A DNA stretch of 64,000 nucleotides, from assembly GCA_963763305.1 (NCBI GenBank), contig CAVXNP010000001.1:124001-188000 (forward strand). The letters are read 5' to 3'. A program made the translations under genes and the position numbers. Positions 30,840 through 39,697 of the stretch are shown one piece after another. Source of the stretch: CAVXNP01 sp963763305. Lineage in GTDB: Bacteria > Pseudomonadota > Gammaproteobacteria > Xanthomonadales > Rhodanobacteraceae. The notes under the pieces were generated by a model that saw nothing but the letters and a program-made list of their open reading frames with translations, did not search any database and was not told the origin of the DNA. Numbering within the stretch: the first letter of the stretch is position 1; every line of letters starts with the position of its first letter.

Positions 30840-31932
30840 GCCGGCCCTTACGAGATCCCGCTCCTTGCCTTCAGCGCCTGATTCTAGCCCAAGCCCTCCG
30901 CCCGCCCCGTCCTCGCTGTGCCTGCTGCGCACCTCGGCGATCGGCGACGTCACCCACGTGGTGCCGCTGGTACGCACGCTGCAGGCCGCGTGGCCCCAGA
31001 CGCAGCTGACCTGGCTCGTCGGCAAGCTGGAACGCAAGCTGGTCGGGGACCTGCCCGGCGTGGAGTTCGTCACCTTCGACAAGGCCGCCGGCTGGGCCGG
31101 CATGCGCGCGGTGTGGCGCGAGCTCGAAGATCGCCGGTTCGACGTCCTGCTGCAGATGCAGGTGGCGCTGCGCTCCAACGCGCTGAGCCTGGGTATCCGC
31201 GCGCACCGGCGCATCGGCTACGACCGCGCCCGCTCGCGCGACCTGCACGGCCTGGTGGTGGGCGAACGCATCCCGGCGCGCACTGGCGAACACGTGCTGG
31301 ACGCCATCGGCAGCTTCGCCGAGCCGCTGGGCCTGCAACAGACCGACGTGCGCTGGGACATTCCGATCCCCGACGAGGCCCGAACCTGGGCCGCCGAACA
31401 GCTCCCGGGCGACACCCCCACCCTGCTGGTCAGCCCCAGCTCCAGCCACGCCCTGCGCAACTGGTATCCGGACCGCTACGGCGCGGTGATCGATCACGCT
31501 CTGGCCCGCGGCTGGCGCGTCGCCCTGGTCGGCGGCCCGTCCATGCCCGAGCGCGCCATGGCCGACGCCGTGCTCGCCGCCTGCAGCCACAAGCCCATCG
31601 ACCTCACCGGCAAGGACACGCTGAAACGCCTGCTCGCCCTGCTCCAGCGGGCCGACCTGCTGCTCACGCCCGACTCCGGCCCGATGCACATGGCCAACGC
31701 CGTCGGCACCGCCGTGCTCGGCCTGCACGCCGCCAGCAACCCCGACCGCTCCGGCCCCTACTCCGACCGCCGCTGGTGCGTGAACAAGTACGACGAAGCG
31801 GCGCGGCAGTTCATGGGCAAGCCGGCCAGCGAGCTGGCATGGGGAACCAAGATCGAGCGGCCCGGCGTGATGGCCCTGATTACCGTGCAGGACGTGGTGG
31901 AGCGGCTCGAGGCGTTCGCGCTGTCGCGGTAA
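30838..31932 (+). CDS. Glycosyltransferase family 9 (heptosyltransferase-like)
   Basis: The product of up to 364 residues shows LLRTSAIGDVTHVVPLVRTL, the GT9 N-terminal signature, the acceptor-domain stretch RRIGYDRARSRDLHGLV, and the ADP-heptose site GPMHMANAVGTAVLGLHA. WaaC/WaaF-type enzymes add heptose to the inner core. The first 30 residues are Ser/Pro-rich and may be untranslated. The KdkA neighbour supports an inner-core role. It could be any inner-core heptosyltransferase, so no symbol is given. Confidence 0.9.
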   Translation: MPALTRSRSLPSAPDSSPSPPPAPSSLCLLRTSAIGDVTHVVPLVRTLQAAWPQTQLTWLVGKLERKLVGDLPGVEFVTFDKAAGWAGMRAVWRELEDRRFDVLLQMQVALRSNALSLGIRAHRRIGYDRARSRDLHGLVVGERIPARTGEHVLDAIGSFAEPLGLQQTDVRWDIPIPDEARTWAAEQLPGDTPTLLVSPSSSHALRNWYPDRYGAVIDHALARGWRVALVGGPSMPERAMADAVLAACSHKPIDLTGKDTLKRLLALLQRADLLLTPDSGPMHMANAVGTAVLGLHAASNPDRSGPYSDRRWCVNKYDEAARQFMGKPASELAWGTKIERPGVMALITVQDVVERLEAFALSR

Positions 31933-32083
31933 TCACCGCGCACTTGTGCCGACGGGAAGCACTCCGGCGGTAACGCTGGCGCAACATGTCCGGCTCGGTC
32001 ACGGGAATCGGCCAGTATGGGCGCGGTAAAGCACGCTCGCCGAAGCGAGAGTCCATCGACGCGGGCTGGACCATGGAGAACAG

Positions 32084-33403
32084 ATGTTCGGCTACTACCT
32101 GCTACTGGCACTGCGCAGCCTGCAACGCACCCCTGCCCTGACCGGGCTGATGATCCTGGCGGTCGGCTTTGGCGTTGGCGCGTCGATGACGATGTATGCC
32201 GTCGTGCGGGGTTTGTCCGCCGATCCCATACCGCAGAAGTCTTCACGCCTGTTCGTGCCGCAGGTCGACCCCTGGGGGCCGGGCTTTCGCGCGCCGAACA
32301 ACGAGCCGCCTGACCGGCTCGACTACGCCACGGCGGCGGCACTGATGCGCCAACACCGAGCCGGCAGGCAATCGGCCATCTACTCGATCGCGTCGTCCGT
32401 CATGCCGGCCAGTGGTGCACTGAACCGAAGTCCGATCAGGGCGGAAGGTTACGCGGTGTACAGCGGGTTTTTCCCGATGGCCGATGTGCCGTTCGCCCAC
32501 GGCGAAGGGTGGACCGTCGAGGACGATGCACTTCGATCGCCCGTGGCGGTAATCAGCGACAGCCTCAACCGCCAGGTATTCGGCGGCGGCAACAGCGTTG
32601 GCCGCGTGATCGATATCGGCAATCGCGACTACCGCGTCGTCGGCGTCATGCAGGAGTGGAACCCGCAGCCGAACTTTTTCGCGGATTTTGATTTTCGGGA
32701 ACGCGGTCCGGACGTCTTCCTGCCGTTCACGCACGCGATCGCTACCAGGATGGCCAACGACAGCGGCGTCAGTTGCAGGAAGGGCGGGACCGATCCTGGC
32801 GACAGCTTCGTGGATCTCGTTCGCTCGAACTGCGCCTGGGTCTCCTACCTGGTGGAACTGCCCGATGCGGCGGCCGTGCACCGCTACCGGGACTATCTCG
32901 ATGCCTATGCGAGCGATCAGCAACGCCTCGGCCGCTTTCGCTGGGCGCCGAACAATCGCCTGCGCGACGTGCCGGCGTTTCTCCGTTACAAGCGCGTGGT
33001 GCCGGGCGACACCCGAGTGTCGATGCTGGTGGCCCAGGGCTTGCTGGTGGTCTGCCTGCTGAACACGGTGGGGCTGCTGCTGGCCAGGTTCCTGCGGCGC
33101 GGCGGCGAGATCGCCGTGCGGCGAGCCCTGGGTGCATCGCGCAACGCCATCCACGCACAGTTCCTCACCGAGGCCGCCGTGGTCGGCCTGGCCGGTGGCG
33201 TGCTGGGGCTGGCGTTTACTGTGATGGGCGTGCTCGCCGTCGGCCAGGTCATGCCCGAACGCCTTGCTGCACTGGCAAGGGTCGACCCGACCCTGCTGGT
33301 GCTTACGCTGCTGTTGGCGGTCGGCGTCACCCTGATGGCCGCCGTCTACCCCGCTTATCGCGCCTCCAGGGTGCCGCCCGCGTGGCAACTCAAAGCACAG
33401 TGA
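32084..33403 (+). CDS. ABC transporter permease, MacB/FtsX type (first of two)
   Basis: The product of 439 residues has one N-terminal membrane helix (LTGLMILAVGFGVGAS), a large periplasmic MacB-PCD-like domain, and three C-terminal helices starting near residue 325 with the FtsX signature GGEIAVRRALGASRNAI. GGAGA precedes the ATG. No ATPase or membrane fusion gene lies nearby; both would normally be in the same operon. The end overlaps the next permease region. Confidence 0.9.
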   Translation: MFGYYLLLALRSLQRTPALTGLMILAVGFGVGASMTMYAVVRGLSADPIPQKSSRLFVPQVDPWGPGFRAPNNEPPDRLDYATAAALMRQHRAGRQSAIYSIASSVMPASGALNRSPIRAEGYAVYSGFFPMADVPFAHGEGWTVEDDALRSPVAVISDSLNRQVFGGGNSVGRVIDIGNRDYRVVGVMQEWNPQPNFFADFDFRERGPDVFLPFTHAIATRMANDSGVSCRKGGTDPGDSFVDLVRSNCAWVSYLVELPDAAAVHRYRDYLDAYASDQQRLGRFRWAPNNRLRDVPAFLRYKRVVPGDTRVSMLVAQGLLVVCLLNTVGLLLARFLRRGGEIAVRRALGASRNAIHAQFLTEAAVVGLAGGVLGLAFTVMGVLAVGQVMPERLAALARVDPTLLVLTLLLAVGVTLMAAVYPAYRASRVPPAWQLKAQ

Positions 33404-33411
33404 GCATCGCC

Positions 33412-34647
33412 ATGACGGTCCATCCGATCCTGGCTGCGTTGCGGCGGCACGCGGCCGCGGTGGTGCTGATCGCACTGCAGATCGCAGTGAGCCTGGCCAT
33501 CGTCGCCAACGCCACGTTCATCATCGCCCACCGCATCGAACGGATGACTCGCCCGACCGGCATGGACGAACGTGGACTGATCCGGATCCTCACCCAGTGG
33601 CCAGCACCGCCCGGCGGGGACGAGGCCACCGCCATCGAACAGCTCGATGCCTTGCAGCGCACGGATCTGGAAACCCTGCGAAGTCTGCCGGGCGTACAGG
33701 CAGTGGCAGCGTCGACCAGCAACCCGGTCCTGAGCGGCTATACGGCTGGCAGGATATCCCTGGGGGCGGACCAGCAAGGGATCTCGGTGCGCGCTGCCTA
33801 CTATTACGGCGATCAGCATCTGCGATCGACCTTCGGCCTTCGACTGGTCGCCGGACGGGACTTCTTCGCGGAAGAAATAAGGCATGGACGTGCCCGCCCG
33901 GATGCGCCGGTGGTCATCGTCAGCAAGCCCGTGGCCGACCAGCTCTTCGAGGGCCACAATGCGCTCGGGAAGACGGTGTACCAGGATGGCAGCCCCGCCA
34001 CCATCGTGGGGATTGTCGAACGACTGCAGACACCGAAGAGGGCGGACAGCAACTGGGCGTACAACTCGGTGATCGAGCCTTTGCGCGCGGATGGCCTCTA
34101 CGCGGGCTATGTGATCCGCGCGCGTCCGGGACGCGAGCAGGCGGTCATACGCGAAGCGCGCGAGGCGCTCTTCCAGGTCAACCCGATGCGTCTCATGCCC
34201 CAGCCCTGGGGCGGCGTCCATTCGTTTGCCGAGATCCGTGCGCGGGCATATCGCCCCGACCGGGGCATGGCGCTGTTGATGGGGACCATTTGCATCATCC
34301 TCCTGAGCGTTACCGCGGCGGGCATATTCGGCCTGGCCAGCTTCTGGGTGGTCCAGCGCACCCGGCAGATCGGTGTGCGGCGTGCCCTGGGGGCACGAAG
34401 GGTCGACATCCTGCGCCACTTCCAGATCGAGAACCTGGCGATCACCGGGGTCGGCGTTCTCGGCGGCTCCGCACTTGCCTTCGGCTTGAACGGATGGCTG
34501 ATGACCCACTACGAGATGGCGCACCTGCCGGCGATCCATGTGGCCATCGGCGCCTTGCTCATGCTCGGGCTTGGTCAGGCCGCGGTGTGGGTGCCGGCGC
34601 AACGCGCCTCCAGGGTACCGCCGGTGGTGGCTGTCCGGTCGGCCTAG
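33412..34647 (+). CDS. ABC transporter permease, MacB/FtsX type (second of two)
   Basis: This is a paralogue of the preceding gene with the same layout: an N-terminal helix, a periplasmic domain (VVIVSKPVADQLFEGHNALG), and three C-terminal helices with TRQIGVRRALGARRVDI near residue 325. I use the ATG at 33412, giving 411 residues; a GTG at 33400 that overlaps the upstream stop is equally possible. Together the pair could form a heterodimeric permease for a peptide or lipid substrate. Confidence 0.88.
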   Translation: MTVHPILAALRRHAAAVVLIALQIAVSLAIVANATFIIAHRIERMTRPTGMDERGLIRILTQWPAPPGGDEATAIEQLDALQRTDLETLRSLPGVQAVAASTSNPVLSGYTAGRISLGADQQGISVRAAYYYGDQHLRSTFGLRLVAGRDFFAEEIRHGRARPDAPVVIVSKPVADQLFEGHNALGKTVYQDGSPATIVGIVERLQTPKRADSNWAYNSVIEPLRADGLYAGYVIRARPGREQAVIREAREALFQVNPMRLMPQPWGGVHSFAEIRARAYRPDRGMALLMGTICIILLSVTAAGIFGLASFWVVQRTRQIGVRRALGARRVDILRHFQIENLAITGVGVLGGSALAFGLNGWLMTHYEMAHLPAIHVAIGALLMLGLGQAAVWVPAQRASRVPPVVAVRSA

Positions 34648-34758
34648 AGCCTGCGCCCCTTGACGGCAAGCGCTGATCGGCGCCGCCTCACGCATCTGCG
34701 CCGAGTGACGCCACCGGGGGCCCTGGCAAGATGGGCAACGCATGTGCCCGCCTCGAAG

Positions 34759-34788
34759 CTGCGTACGGCCGGCCGTTTTTTTACGCAG
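34759..34788 (+). terminator. Nested inverted repeat with T tract between the permeases and kup
   Basis: A 12-bp palindrome ACGGCCGGCCGT followed by seven T is enclosed by a second perfect pair CTGCGTA / TACGCAG. The inner stem with T tract could end permease transcription. The outer pair suggests a larger or alternative fold in the kup leader. The interval 34648-34897 holds no other gene. Confidence 0.4.
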
Positions 34789-34897
34789 ATTTGATGTGGC
34801 GCCGGTCGCATGTTGCCCGCTTCTTATGCCACAGCACCTAGATTGCCGGCATCGCGCAAACCCTCCGCCCGCGCACTCCCGGCACGGTGGATCGCGC

Positions 34898-36811
34898 ATG
34901 GGACCGGCGTTCTTGTGGACACATCCAACCGCGGACGACCCCTCGTCGGGACGCCGCCGCATGGCGGCGCTTGCGCTTGGCGCCATCGGCGTGGTCTACG
35001 GCGATATCGGCACCAGTCCGCTGTACACGATCAAGGAGGTGTTCGGCGCACACGGCGTGGCGCCGTCGCCGACGAACGTGCTTGGTGGTCTGAGCCTGGT
35101 GTTCTGGTCGCTGTTGATCGTGGTGTCGCTGAAGTACCTGTTGTTCATCATGCGCGCCGACAACAAGGGCGAAGGCGGCATCATCGCGCTGATGGCGCTG
35201 GCCCAGCGCAGCGTGCGGGAGGTGCCGCGGCTGGCCTGGATCGTGGCGACCCTGGGCATCTTCGGCGCGGCGCTGTTCTACGGCGACGGCGTCATCACCC
35301 CGGCGATCTCGGTGTTGTCCGCGGTGGAGGGGCTGGAGGTGGCCGCGCCGCAACTGGCCCATGTCGTGGTGCCCTTGACCCTGCTGGTCATCGTCGGCCT
35401 GTATGCATTGCAGCGGCATGGCACCGCGCGGATCGGCGCGGTGTTCGGGCCGGTCTGCGTGGTCTGGTTCCTGAGCCTGGCGTCGCTGGGCGTGATGGGC
35501 ATTGCACAGCACCCGTCCATCCTGTGGGCACTGAGCCCCACCTACGGGATCGCCTTTTTCGTGCACAACCGCAGCGTGGCGTTCTTCGCGCTGGGCGCGG
35601 TGGTGCTGGCGGTCACCGGTACCGAGGCGCTGTATGCGGACATGGGGCACTTCGGCAAGCGCCCGATCCGCCTGGCCTGGTTCGGCTTCGTGTTTCCCGC
35701 GCTGCTGCTCAACTATTTCGGCCAGGGCGCGCTGGTACTGGCCCATCCCGAGGCGGTGGCCAACCCGTTCTATCACCTGGTGCCGCGGCCGCTGCTCTAC
35801 CCGATGATCGCGCTGGCCACGGCAGCCACCGTGATCGCCTCGCAGGCGGTGATCTCCGGCGCGTTCTCGATGACCCGGGAGGCCATGCAGCTGGGCTACA
35901 TGCCGCGCATGCGCGTGGTGCACACCTCGGCGCAGATGTCCGGCCAGGTGTACGTGCCGATGATCAACAAGTTGCTGCTGGTGATGATCGCGGCGGCAGT
36001 GATCGGCTTCGGCTCCTCCGACAACCTGGGGTCGGCGTACGGCATCGCGGTGACCGGCACCATGGTGGTAACCACCCTGCTCGCGCTGCTGGTGGCGCGC
36101 TACCAGTGGCGCTGGTCCTGGTGGGCCGTGCTCGGCACCGGTGCGGGGCTGCTGATTGTGGACATCGGTTTCTTCAGCGCCAACATCGTAAAGATTTCCA
36201 GCGGTGGCTGGTTCCCGCTGGTGCTGGGGCTTTGCGTGTTCACCGTGCTGACCACCTGGCGCCGCGGCCGGACACTGCTGTTGCGCAGCGTGCAGATGGA
36301 CGGCCTGCCACTGGCGCCGTTCATCGCCAACCTGGCCGGGCACCCGCCGCCGCGAGTACCGGGCACGGCAATCTTCATGACCGCCAACGGCACCCTGGTG
36401 CCCCACGCGCTGCTGCACAACCTCAAGCACAACAAGGTGCTGCACGAACGCAACGTGCTGCTGACCGTGCAGCCGCTCGACACGCCGCTGGCGGAGGCCG
36501 GCGAGCGCCTGCAACTGACCCCGATCAGCGACGGCTTCGTGCAGCTGGTGTTGCGCGTGGGCTTCGCCGAAGACACCGACGTGCCCCGCCTGCTGGCCGG
36601 CTGCGAGCCGCTTGGTGCGCGCATCGACATGATGGACACGACCTTCTTCCTGTCGCGGGAAAGCGTGGTGGCCACCCCGTCCCGGCCGGGCATGGCATTG
36701 TGGCGCGAGCACCTGTTCGTGTTCCTGGCGCGCAACGCGATGTCGGCCACGGCCTTCTTCCACATCCCCGGCAACCGCCTGATCGAGCTGGGCGCCCAGG
36801 TGGAAATCTAG
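34898..36811 (+). CDS. kup: Low-affinity potassium uptake protein Kup
   Basis: The product of 637 residues has about twelve membrane helices and a soluble C-terminal domain. Family signatures include GAIGVVYGDIGTSPLYT at the first helix, YGDGVITPAISVLSAVEG, and NKGEGGIIALMALAQR. I place the start at the ATG at 34898 (MGPAFLWTHPTADD); the open frame upstream to 34742 has no Kup character. A KdpD-like kinase follows 12-69 bp downstream, so potassium uptake and sensing may be co-regulated. Confidence 0.95.
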   Translation: MGPAFLWTHPTADDPSSGRRRMAALALGAIGVVYGDIGTSPLYTIKEVFGAHGVAPSPTNVLGGLSLVFWSLLIVVSLKYLLFIMRADNKGEGGIIALMALAQRSVREVPRLAWIVATLGIFGAALFYGDGVITPAISVLSAVEGLEVAAPQLAHVVVPLTLLVIVGLYALQRHGTARIGAVFGPVCVVWFLSLASLGVMGIAQHPSILWALSPTYGIAFFVHNRSVAFFALGAVVLAVTGTEALYADMGHFGKRPIRLAWFGFVFPALLLNYFGQGALVLAHPEAVANPFYHLVPRPLLYPMIALATAATVIASQAVISGAFSMTREAMQLGYMPRMRVVHTSAQMSGQVYVPMINKLLLVMIAAAVIGFGSSDNLGSAYGIAVTGTMVVTTLLALLVARYQWRWSWWAVLGTGAGLLIVDIGFFSANIVKISSGGWFPLVLGLCVFTVLTTWRRGRTLLLRSVQMDGLPLAPFIANLAGHPPPRVPGTAIFMTANGTLVPHALLHNLKHNKVLHERNVLLTVQPLDTPLAEAGERLQLTPISDGFVQLVLRVGFAEDTDVPRLLAGCEPLGARIDMMDTTFFLSRESVVATPSRPGMALWREHLFVFLARNAMSATAFFHIPGNRLIELGAQVEI

Positions 36812-36880
36812 GGACCAGCCCCCATGCCTGGCAGCAGCGGCGATTACACTTGGCCAAGCCTCCCACTTCCGGCCCGTCGC

Positions 36881-38416
36881 ATGTCCGATCCGCGCCGACT
36901 GCTCGCCCGTCTTGGCGCCACCGCAGGGTGGGCGGGTTACGTCTATGCCAGTGCGGTGCTGCTGCTTGGCTTCACGCTGGCATTCGCGGCCGACCGCTAC
37001 CTCTCGGTGGCCAACCTGGCGCTGATCTTCCTGACCGTGGTGCTGGTGGTGGCCGTGCGCACGCGCATGAGCGTGGCCGTCTACGCCGCGCTGGTGTGCT
37101 TTGTCGGCTACAACTTCTTTTTCACCGAGCCACGCCACAACCTGGCGATCGCCAACGCGGACGATGTGCTGGCGGTGGTGCTGTTCCTGGTCGTTGCCCT
37201 GGTGTGCGGGCGACTGGCCACCCGGCTGGCCAGCCAGGTGGCGTCGCTTCGGGCCGCGCGGGCGCACGCCACGGTGCTGCACGAGCTGGCCCAGCGCCTG
37301 GGGGCCGTCACCGAGGCCAGCGCCCTGTGCGAGGTGGGCGTGCAGGCGCTTGCGCAGGCACTGGATGGACAGGTGGCGCTGGTCGTGCGCGCGGCCGCAG
37401 ATGACTGGCAGGTGCTTGCCGGCACGCCGCCGGACTTCGCGCTGCACCCGGCCGAGGTGACCGCCCTCGAACGCTCCTGCACGGACAGCTCCGCGCCGGT
37501 CACGCGCATGCCGCGCAGCGAGCCGTGGGTGCTGCCGCTGGACGCCACCGTCGACACCGTGCGCGCGCTGGTGGTGCGCCCTCGGCACGCTGGCGTGGCC
37601 ACGCTGGCCGAGCGCCAGGCGCTGGCCGTGGACATGATCCAGGACCTGCGCCAGGCACTCGAGCGCGCGCAGCTGGCCGAGGCGCTCGAGCGCGCGCGGG
37701 TGGAGGGCGAAACCGAGCGCCTGCGGGCGGCGCTGCTGTCCTCCGTCTCGCACGATCTGCGCTCTCCGCTGGCCTCCATGATCGGAGCGGCCAGTACCCT
37801 CGCCGCGTACGAGGCGCAACTGCCCGACGACGAGCGCCGCAGCCTGATGGAGTCGATCCTGGAGGAAGGCGAACGGCTGGACCGCTACATCCAGAACCTG
37901 CTCGACATGACCCGGCTGGGCCATGGCGAGCTTGCGCTCCATCGCGACTGGGTCGACGCCGCGGACATCGTCTGGGCCGCCATCACGCGCCTGCGCAAGT
38001 TCCAGCCGGACACCCGGATCGACTCGCACATGCCACAGGACACCGTGCTGCTGTTCGTGCACCCGGCCCTGATCGAGCAGGCGCTGTTCAACATCCTGGA
38101 AAACGCCGCGCACGTCTCGCCCGCCGACCGCCCCATTCTGGTCACCGTCGAGATGCACGACCAGCACCTGCGGATCGACGTCTCCGACCGCGGTCCGGGC
38201 ATCCCCGACGACGAGCGCCAGCGCATCTTCGATACGTTCTATTCGGTCAGCCGCGGCGATCGCGCGCCCAAGGGCACGGGGCTGGGCCTGTCCATCTGCC
38301 GCGGCCTGATCGGCGCGCACGGCGGCCAGGTGCAGGCCCTGCCGCGCGCCGGCGGCGGCACCACCCTGCGCATTACCCTGCCGCTGCCGGCCACACCGCC
38401 GGAGGCGTCCGCATGA
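36881..38416 (+). CDS. KdpD-like sensor histidine kinase lacking the KdpD N-terminal domains
   Basis: The product of 511 residues corresponds to the C-terminal half of KdpD: four helices of DUF4118 (about residues 20-110), a GAF-like domain, the HisKA box SSVSHDLRSPLASMIGAA, the N box NILENAAHVS, and the G boxes DRGPGIPDDE and GTGLGLSICRG. The cytoplasmic Usp and KdpD sensor domains of full KdpD (about 400 residues) are missing, and the preceding 12-69 bp to kup cannot encode them. An upstream ATG at 36824 would add 19 residues. The stop overlaps the response regulator start. Confidence 0.9.
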   Translation: MSDPRRLLARLGATAGWAGYVYASAVLLLGFTLAFAADRYLSVANLALIFLTVVLVVAVRTRMSVAVYAALVCFVGYNFFFTEPRHNLAIANADDVLAVVLFLVVALVCGRLATRLASQVASLRAARAHATVLHELAQRLGAVTEASALCEVGVQALAQALDGQVALVVRAAADDWQVLAGTPPDFALHPAEVTALERSCTDSSAPVTRMPRSEPWVLPLDATVDTVRALVVRPRHAGVATLAERQALAVDMIQDLRQALERAQLAEALERARVEGETERLRAALLSSVSHDLRSPLASMIGAASTLAAYEAQLPDDERRSLMESILEEGERLDRYIQNLLDMTRLGHGELALHRDWVDAADIVWAAITRLRKFQPDTRIDSHMPQDTVLLFVHPALIEQALFNILENAAHVSPADRPILVTVEMHDQHLRIDVSDRGPGIPDDERQRIFDTFYSVSRGDRAPKGTGLGLSICRGLIGAHGGQVQALPRAGGGTTLRITLPLPATPPEASA

Positions 38417-39144
38417 ATCCCAACGCGCCACGCGTCCTGGTGGTCGACGACGAAGCCCAGATCCGTCGTTTCCTGGATATCGGGCTGCGTGCGGAGGGCT
38501 ACCAGGTCCTGCTGGCCGCCACGGCCGAACAGGGCCTGGCCCTCGCCGCCACGCAATCGCCCGACCTGGTCATCCTCGATCTGGGCCTGCCCGACCGCGA
38601 GGGCCACGACGTACTGGCCGAGTTGCGCCAATGGAGTGCGATACCGGTGCTGGTGCTGTCGGTGCGCAACTCGGAGGCGGAAAAGGTGCGCGCCCTGGAC
38701 GCCGGCGCCAACGACTACGTCACCAAGCCGTTCGGCATCCAGGAAGTGATGGCCCGCCTGCGCGCCCTGCTGCGTGATCGGGTGGTGTCCCAGGGCGACG
38801 CGCTGCCTGCGCGGTACGACGACGGTCGGCTGGTGATCGATCAGCTCCGTCGCGAAGTCGCCGTGGACGGCCAGCCGGTCGCGCTCACCCGCAAGGAATA
38901 CGCGGTACTGACCACGCTCATGCGCCACCCCGACCGCGTGGTCAGCCAGCAGCAGTTGCTGCGCGAAGTCTGGGGCGCCACCCACGTGCAGGACAGCCAC
39001 TACCTGCGCATCGTGATCGCGCGCCTGCGCCAGAAACTGGGTGACGACCCGGCCAGCCCACGCTGGCTGAAAACCGAGCCCGGCGTGGGCTACCGCTTCC
39101 TGAAACCGGCGGTCCCGGCAGCAGACCCAGCCGTCGACCGGTGA
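38413..39144 (+). CDS. KdpE-like OmpR-family response regulator
   Basis: The product of 243 residues has a receiver domain (VLVVDDEAQIRRFL, phosphoacceptor Asp in VILDLGLPDREGHD, Lys in DYVTKPFGIQE) and a winged-helix output domain (LTRKEYAVLTTLMRHPDRVV, HYLRIVIARLRQKL). The ATG at 38413 overlaps the kinase stop by four bases. KdpE normally activates kdpFABC; no kdp structural genes are in this window, so the adjacent kup is the obvious candidate target. Confidence 0.93.
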   Translation: MNPNAPRVLVVDDEAQIRRFLDIGLRAEGYQVLLAATAEQGLALAATQSPDLVILDLGLPDREGHDVLAELRQWSAIPVLVLSVRNSEAEKVRALDAGANDYVTKPFGIQEVMARLRALLRDRVVSQGDALPARYDDGRLVIDQLRREVAVDGQPVALTRKEYAVLTTLMRHPDRVVSQQQLLREVWGATHVQDSHYLRIVIARLRQKLGDDPASPRWLKTEPGVGYRFLKPAVPAADPAVDR

Positions 39145-39189
39145 GCCCGTGCACTTGAGGTACCCCACCCCAGTCGCTAACCTTTCGCC

Positions 39190-39600
39190 ATGCCTGTACG
39201 CCTGCACCACCTTGCTTGCTCCCGGGGCCTGCGCGCCCTGGGCATGCTGGCGTGGCTGATGCTGGTGCTCGGCTCGCTGACCGCCATGCCGACGAGCATG
39301 GCCCAGCCGCGACACGGTGCGGCGCACGCCATGCAGGCCATGGCTGCCGAGTCCGCTACCCACACGCAGGCGCCTCACGCCACCGATGCCGGCGCGGTCA
39401 CCTGCGATCCACAGCAGCACGGTGGTCACGCCTCCACCGGTCACGTCTGCGGTTGCGCGGGGCTTTGTGTCAGCGCCCTGCCCGCTGCGCCCTCGGGCCT
39501 GCCCGGTCTGGCGCCGACTGCCCTGGCCTACGCGCGTCCTGGACGCGTGCAGGCACCCGCGCCGGCCACGGTGCCGCCGCTTCGCCCGCCACTGGCCTGA
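39190..39600 (+). CDS. copL: CopL-like metal-binding regulatory protein
   Basis: The product of 136 residues has an N-terminal hydrophobic signal (LGMLAWLMLVLGSLTAM) and a His/Met/Cys-rich centre (HGAAHAMQAMAAE, HVCGCAGLCV). The position upstream of copA and copB matches the copLAB operon of Xanthomonas, where CopL is needed for copper-induced expression. Sequence similarity in this family is low, so the assignment rests largely on composition and context. Confidence 0.8.
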   Translation: MPVRLHHLACSRGLRALGMLAWLMLVLGSLTAMPTSMAQPRHGAAHAMQAMAAESATHTQAPHATDAGAVTCDPQQHGGHASTGHVCGCAGLCVSALPAAPSGLPGLAPTALAYARPGRVQAPAPATVPPLRPPLA

Positions 39601-39697
39601 CTCTCCCGTTCCCCCGCACCGATGCCTTCGCCGGGCGCGCGCGCCTGCGGCATCACCGGTATTGAGCGCACCCCCGCGGTGCCTTCGGAGAGATTCC

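Noticed and set aside
34838..38431. Minus-strand open frame of nearly 1200 codons opposite kup and the KdpD-like gene
   Set aside because: It mirrors well-supported plus-strand genes. Its composition (His, Gln, Arg, Ala) is typical of an antisense reading in GC-rich DNA.
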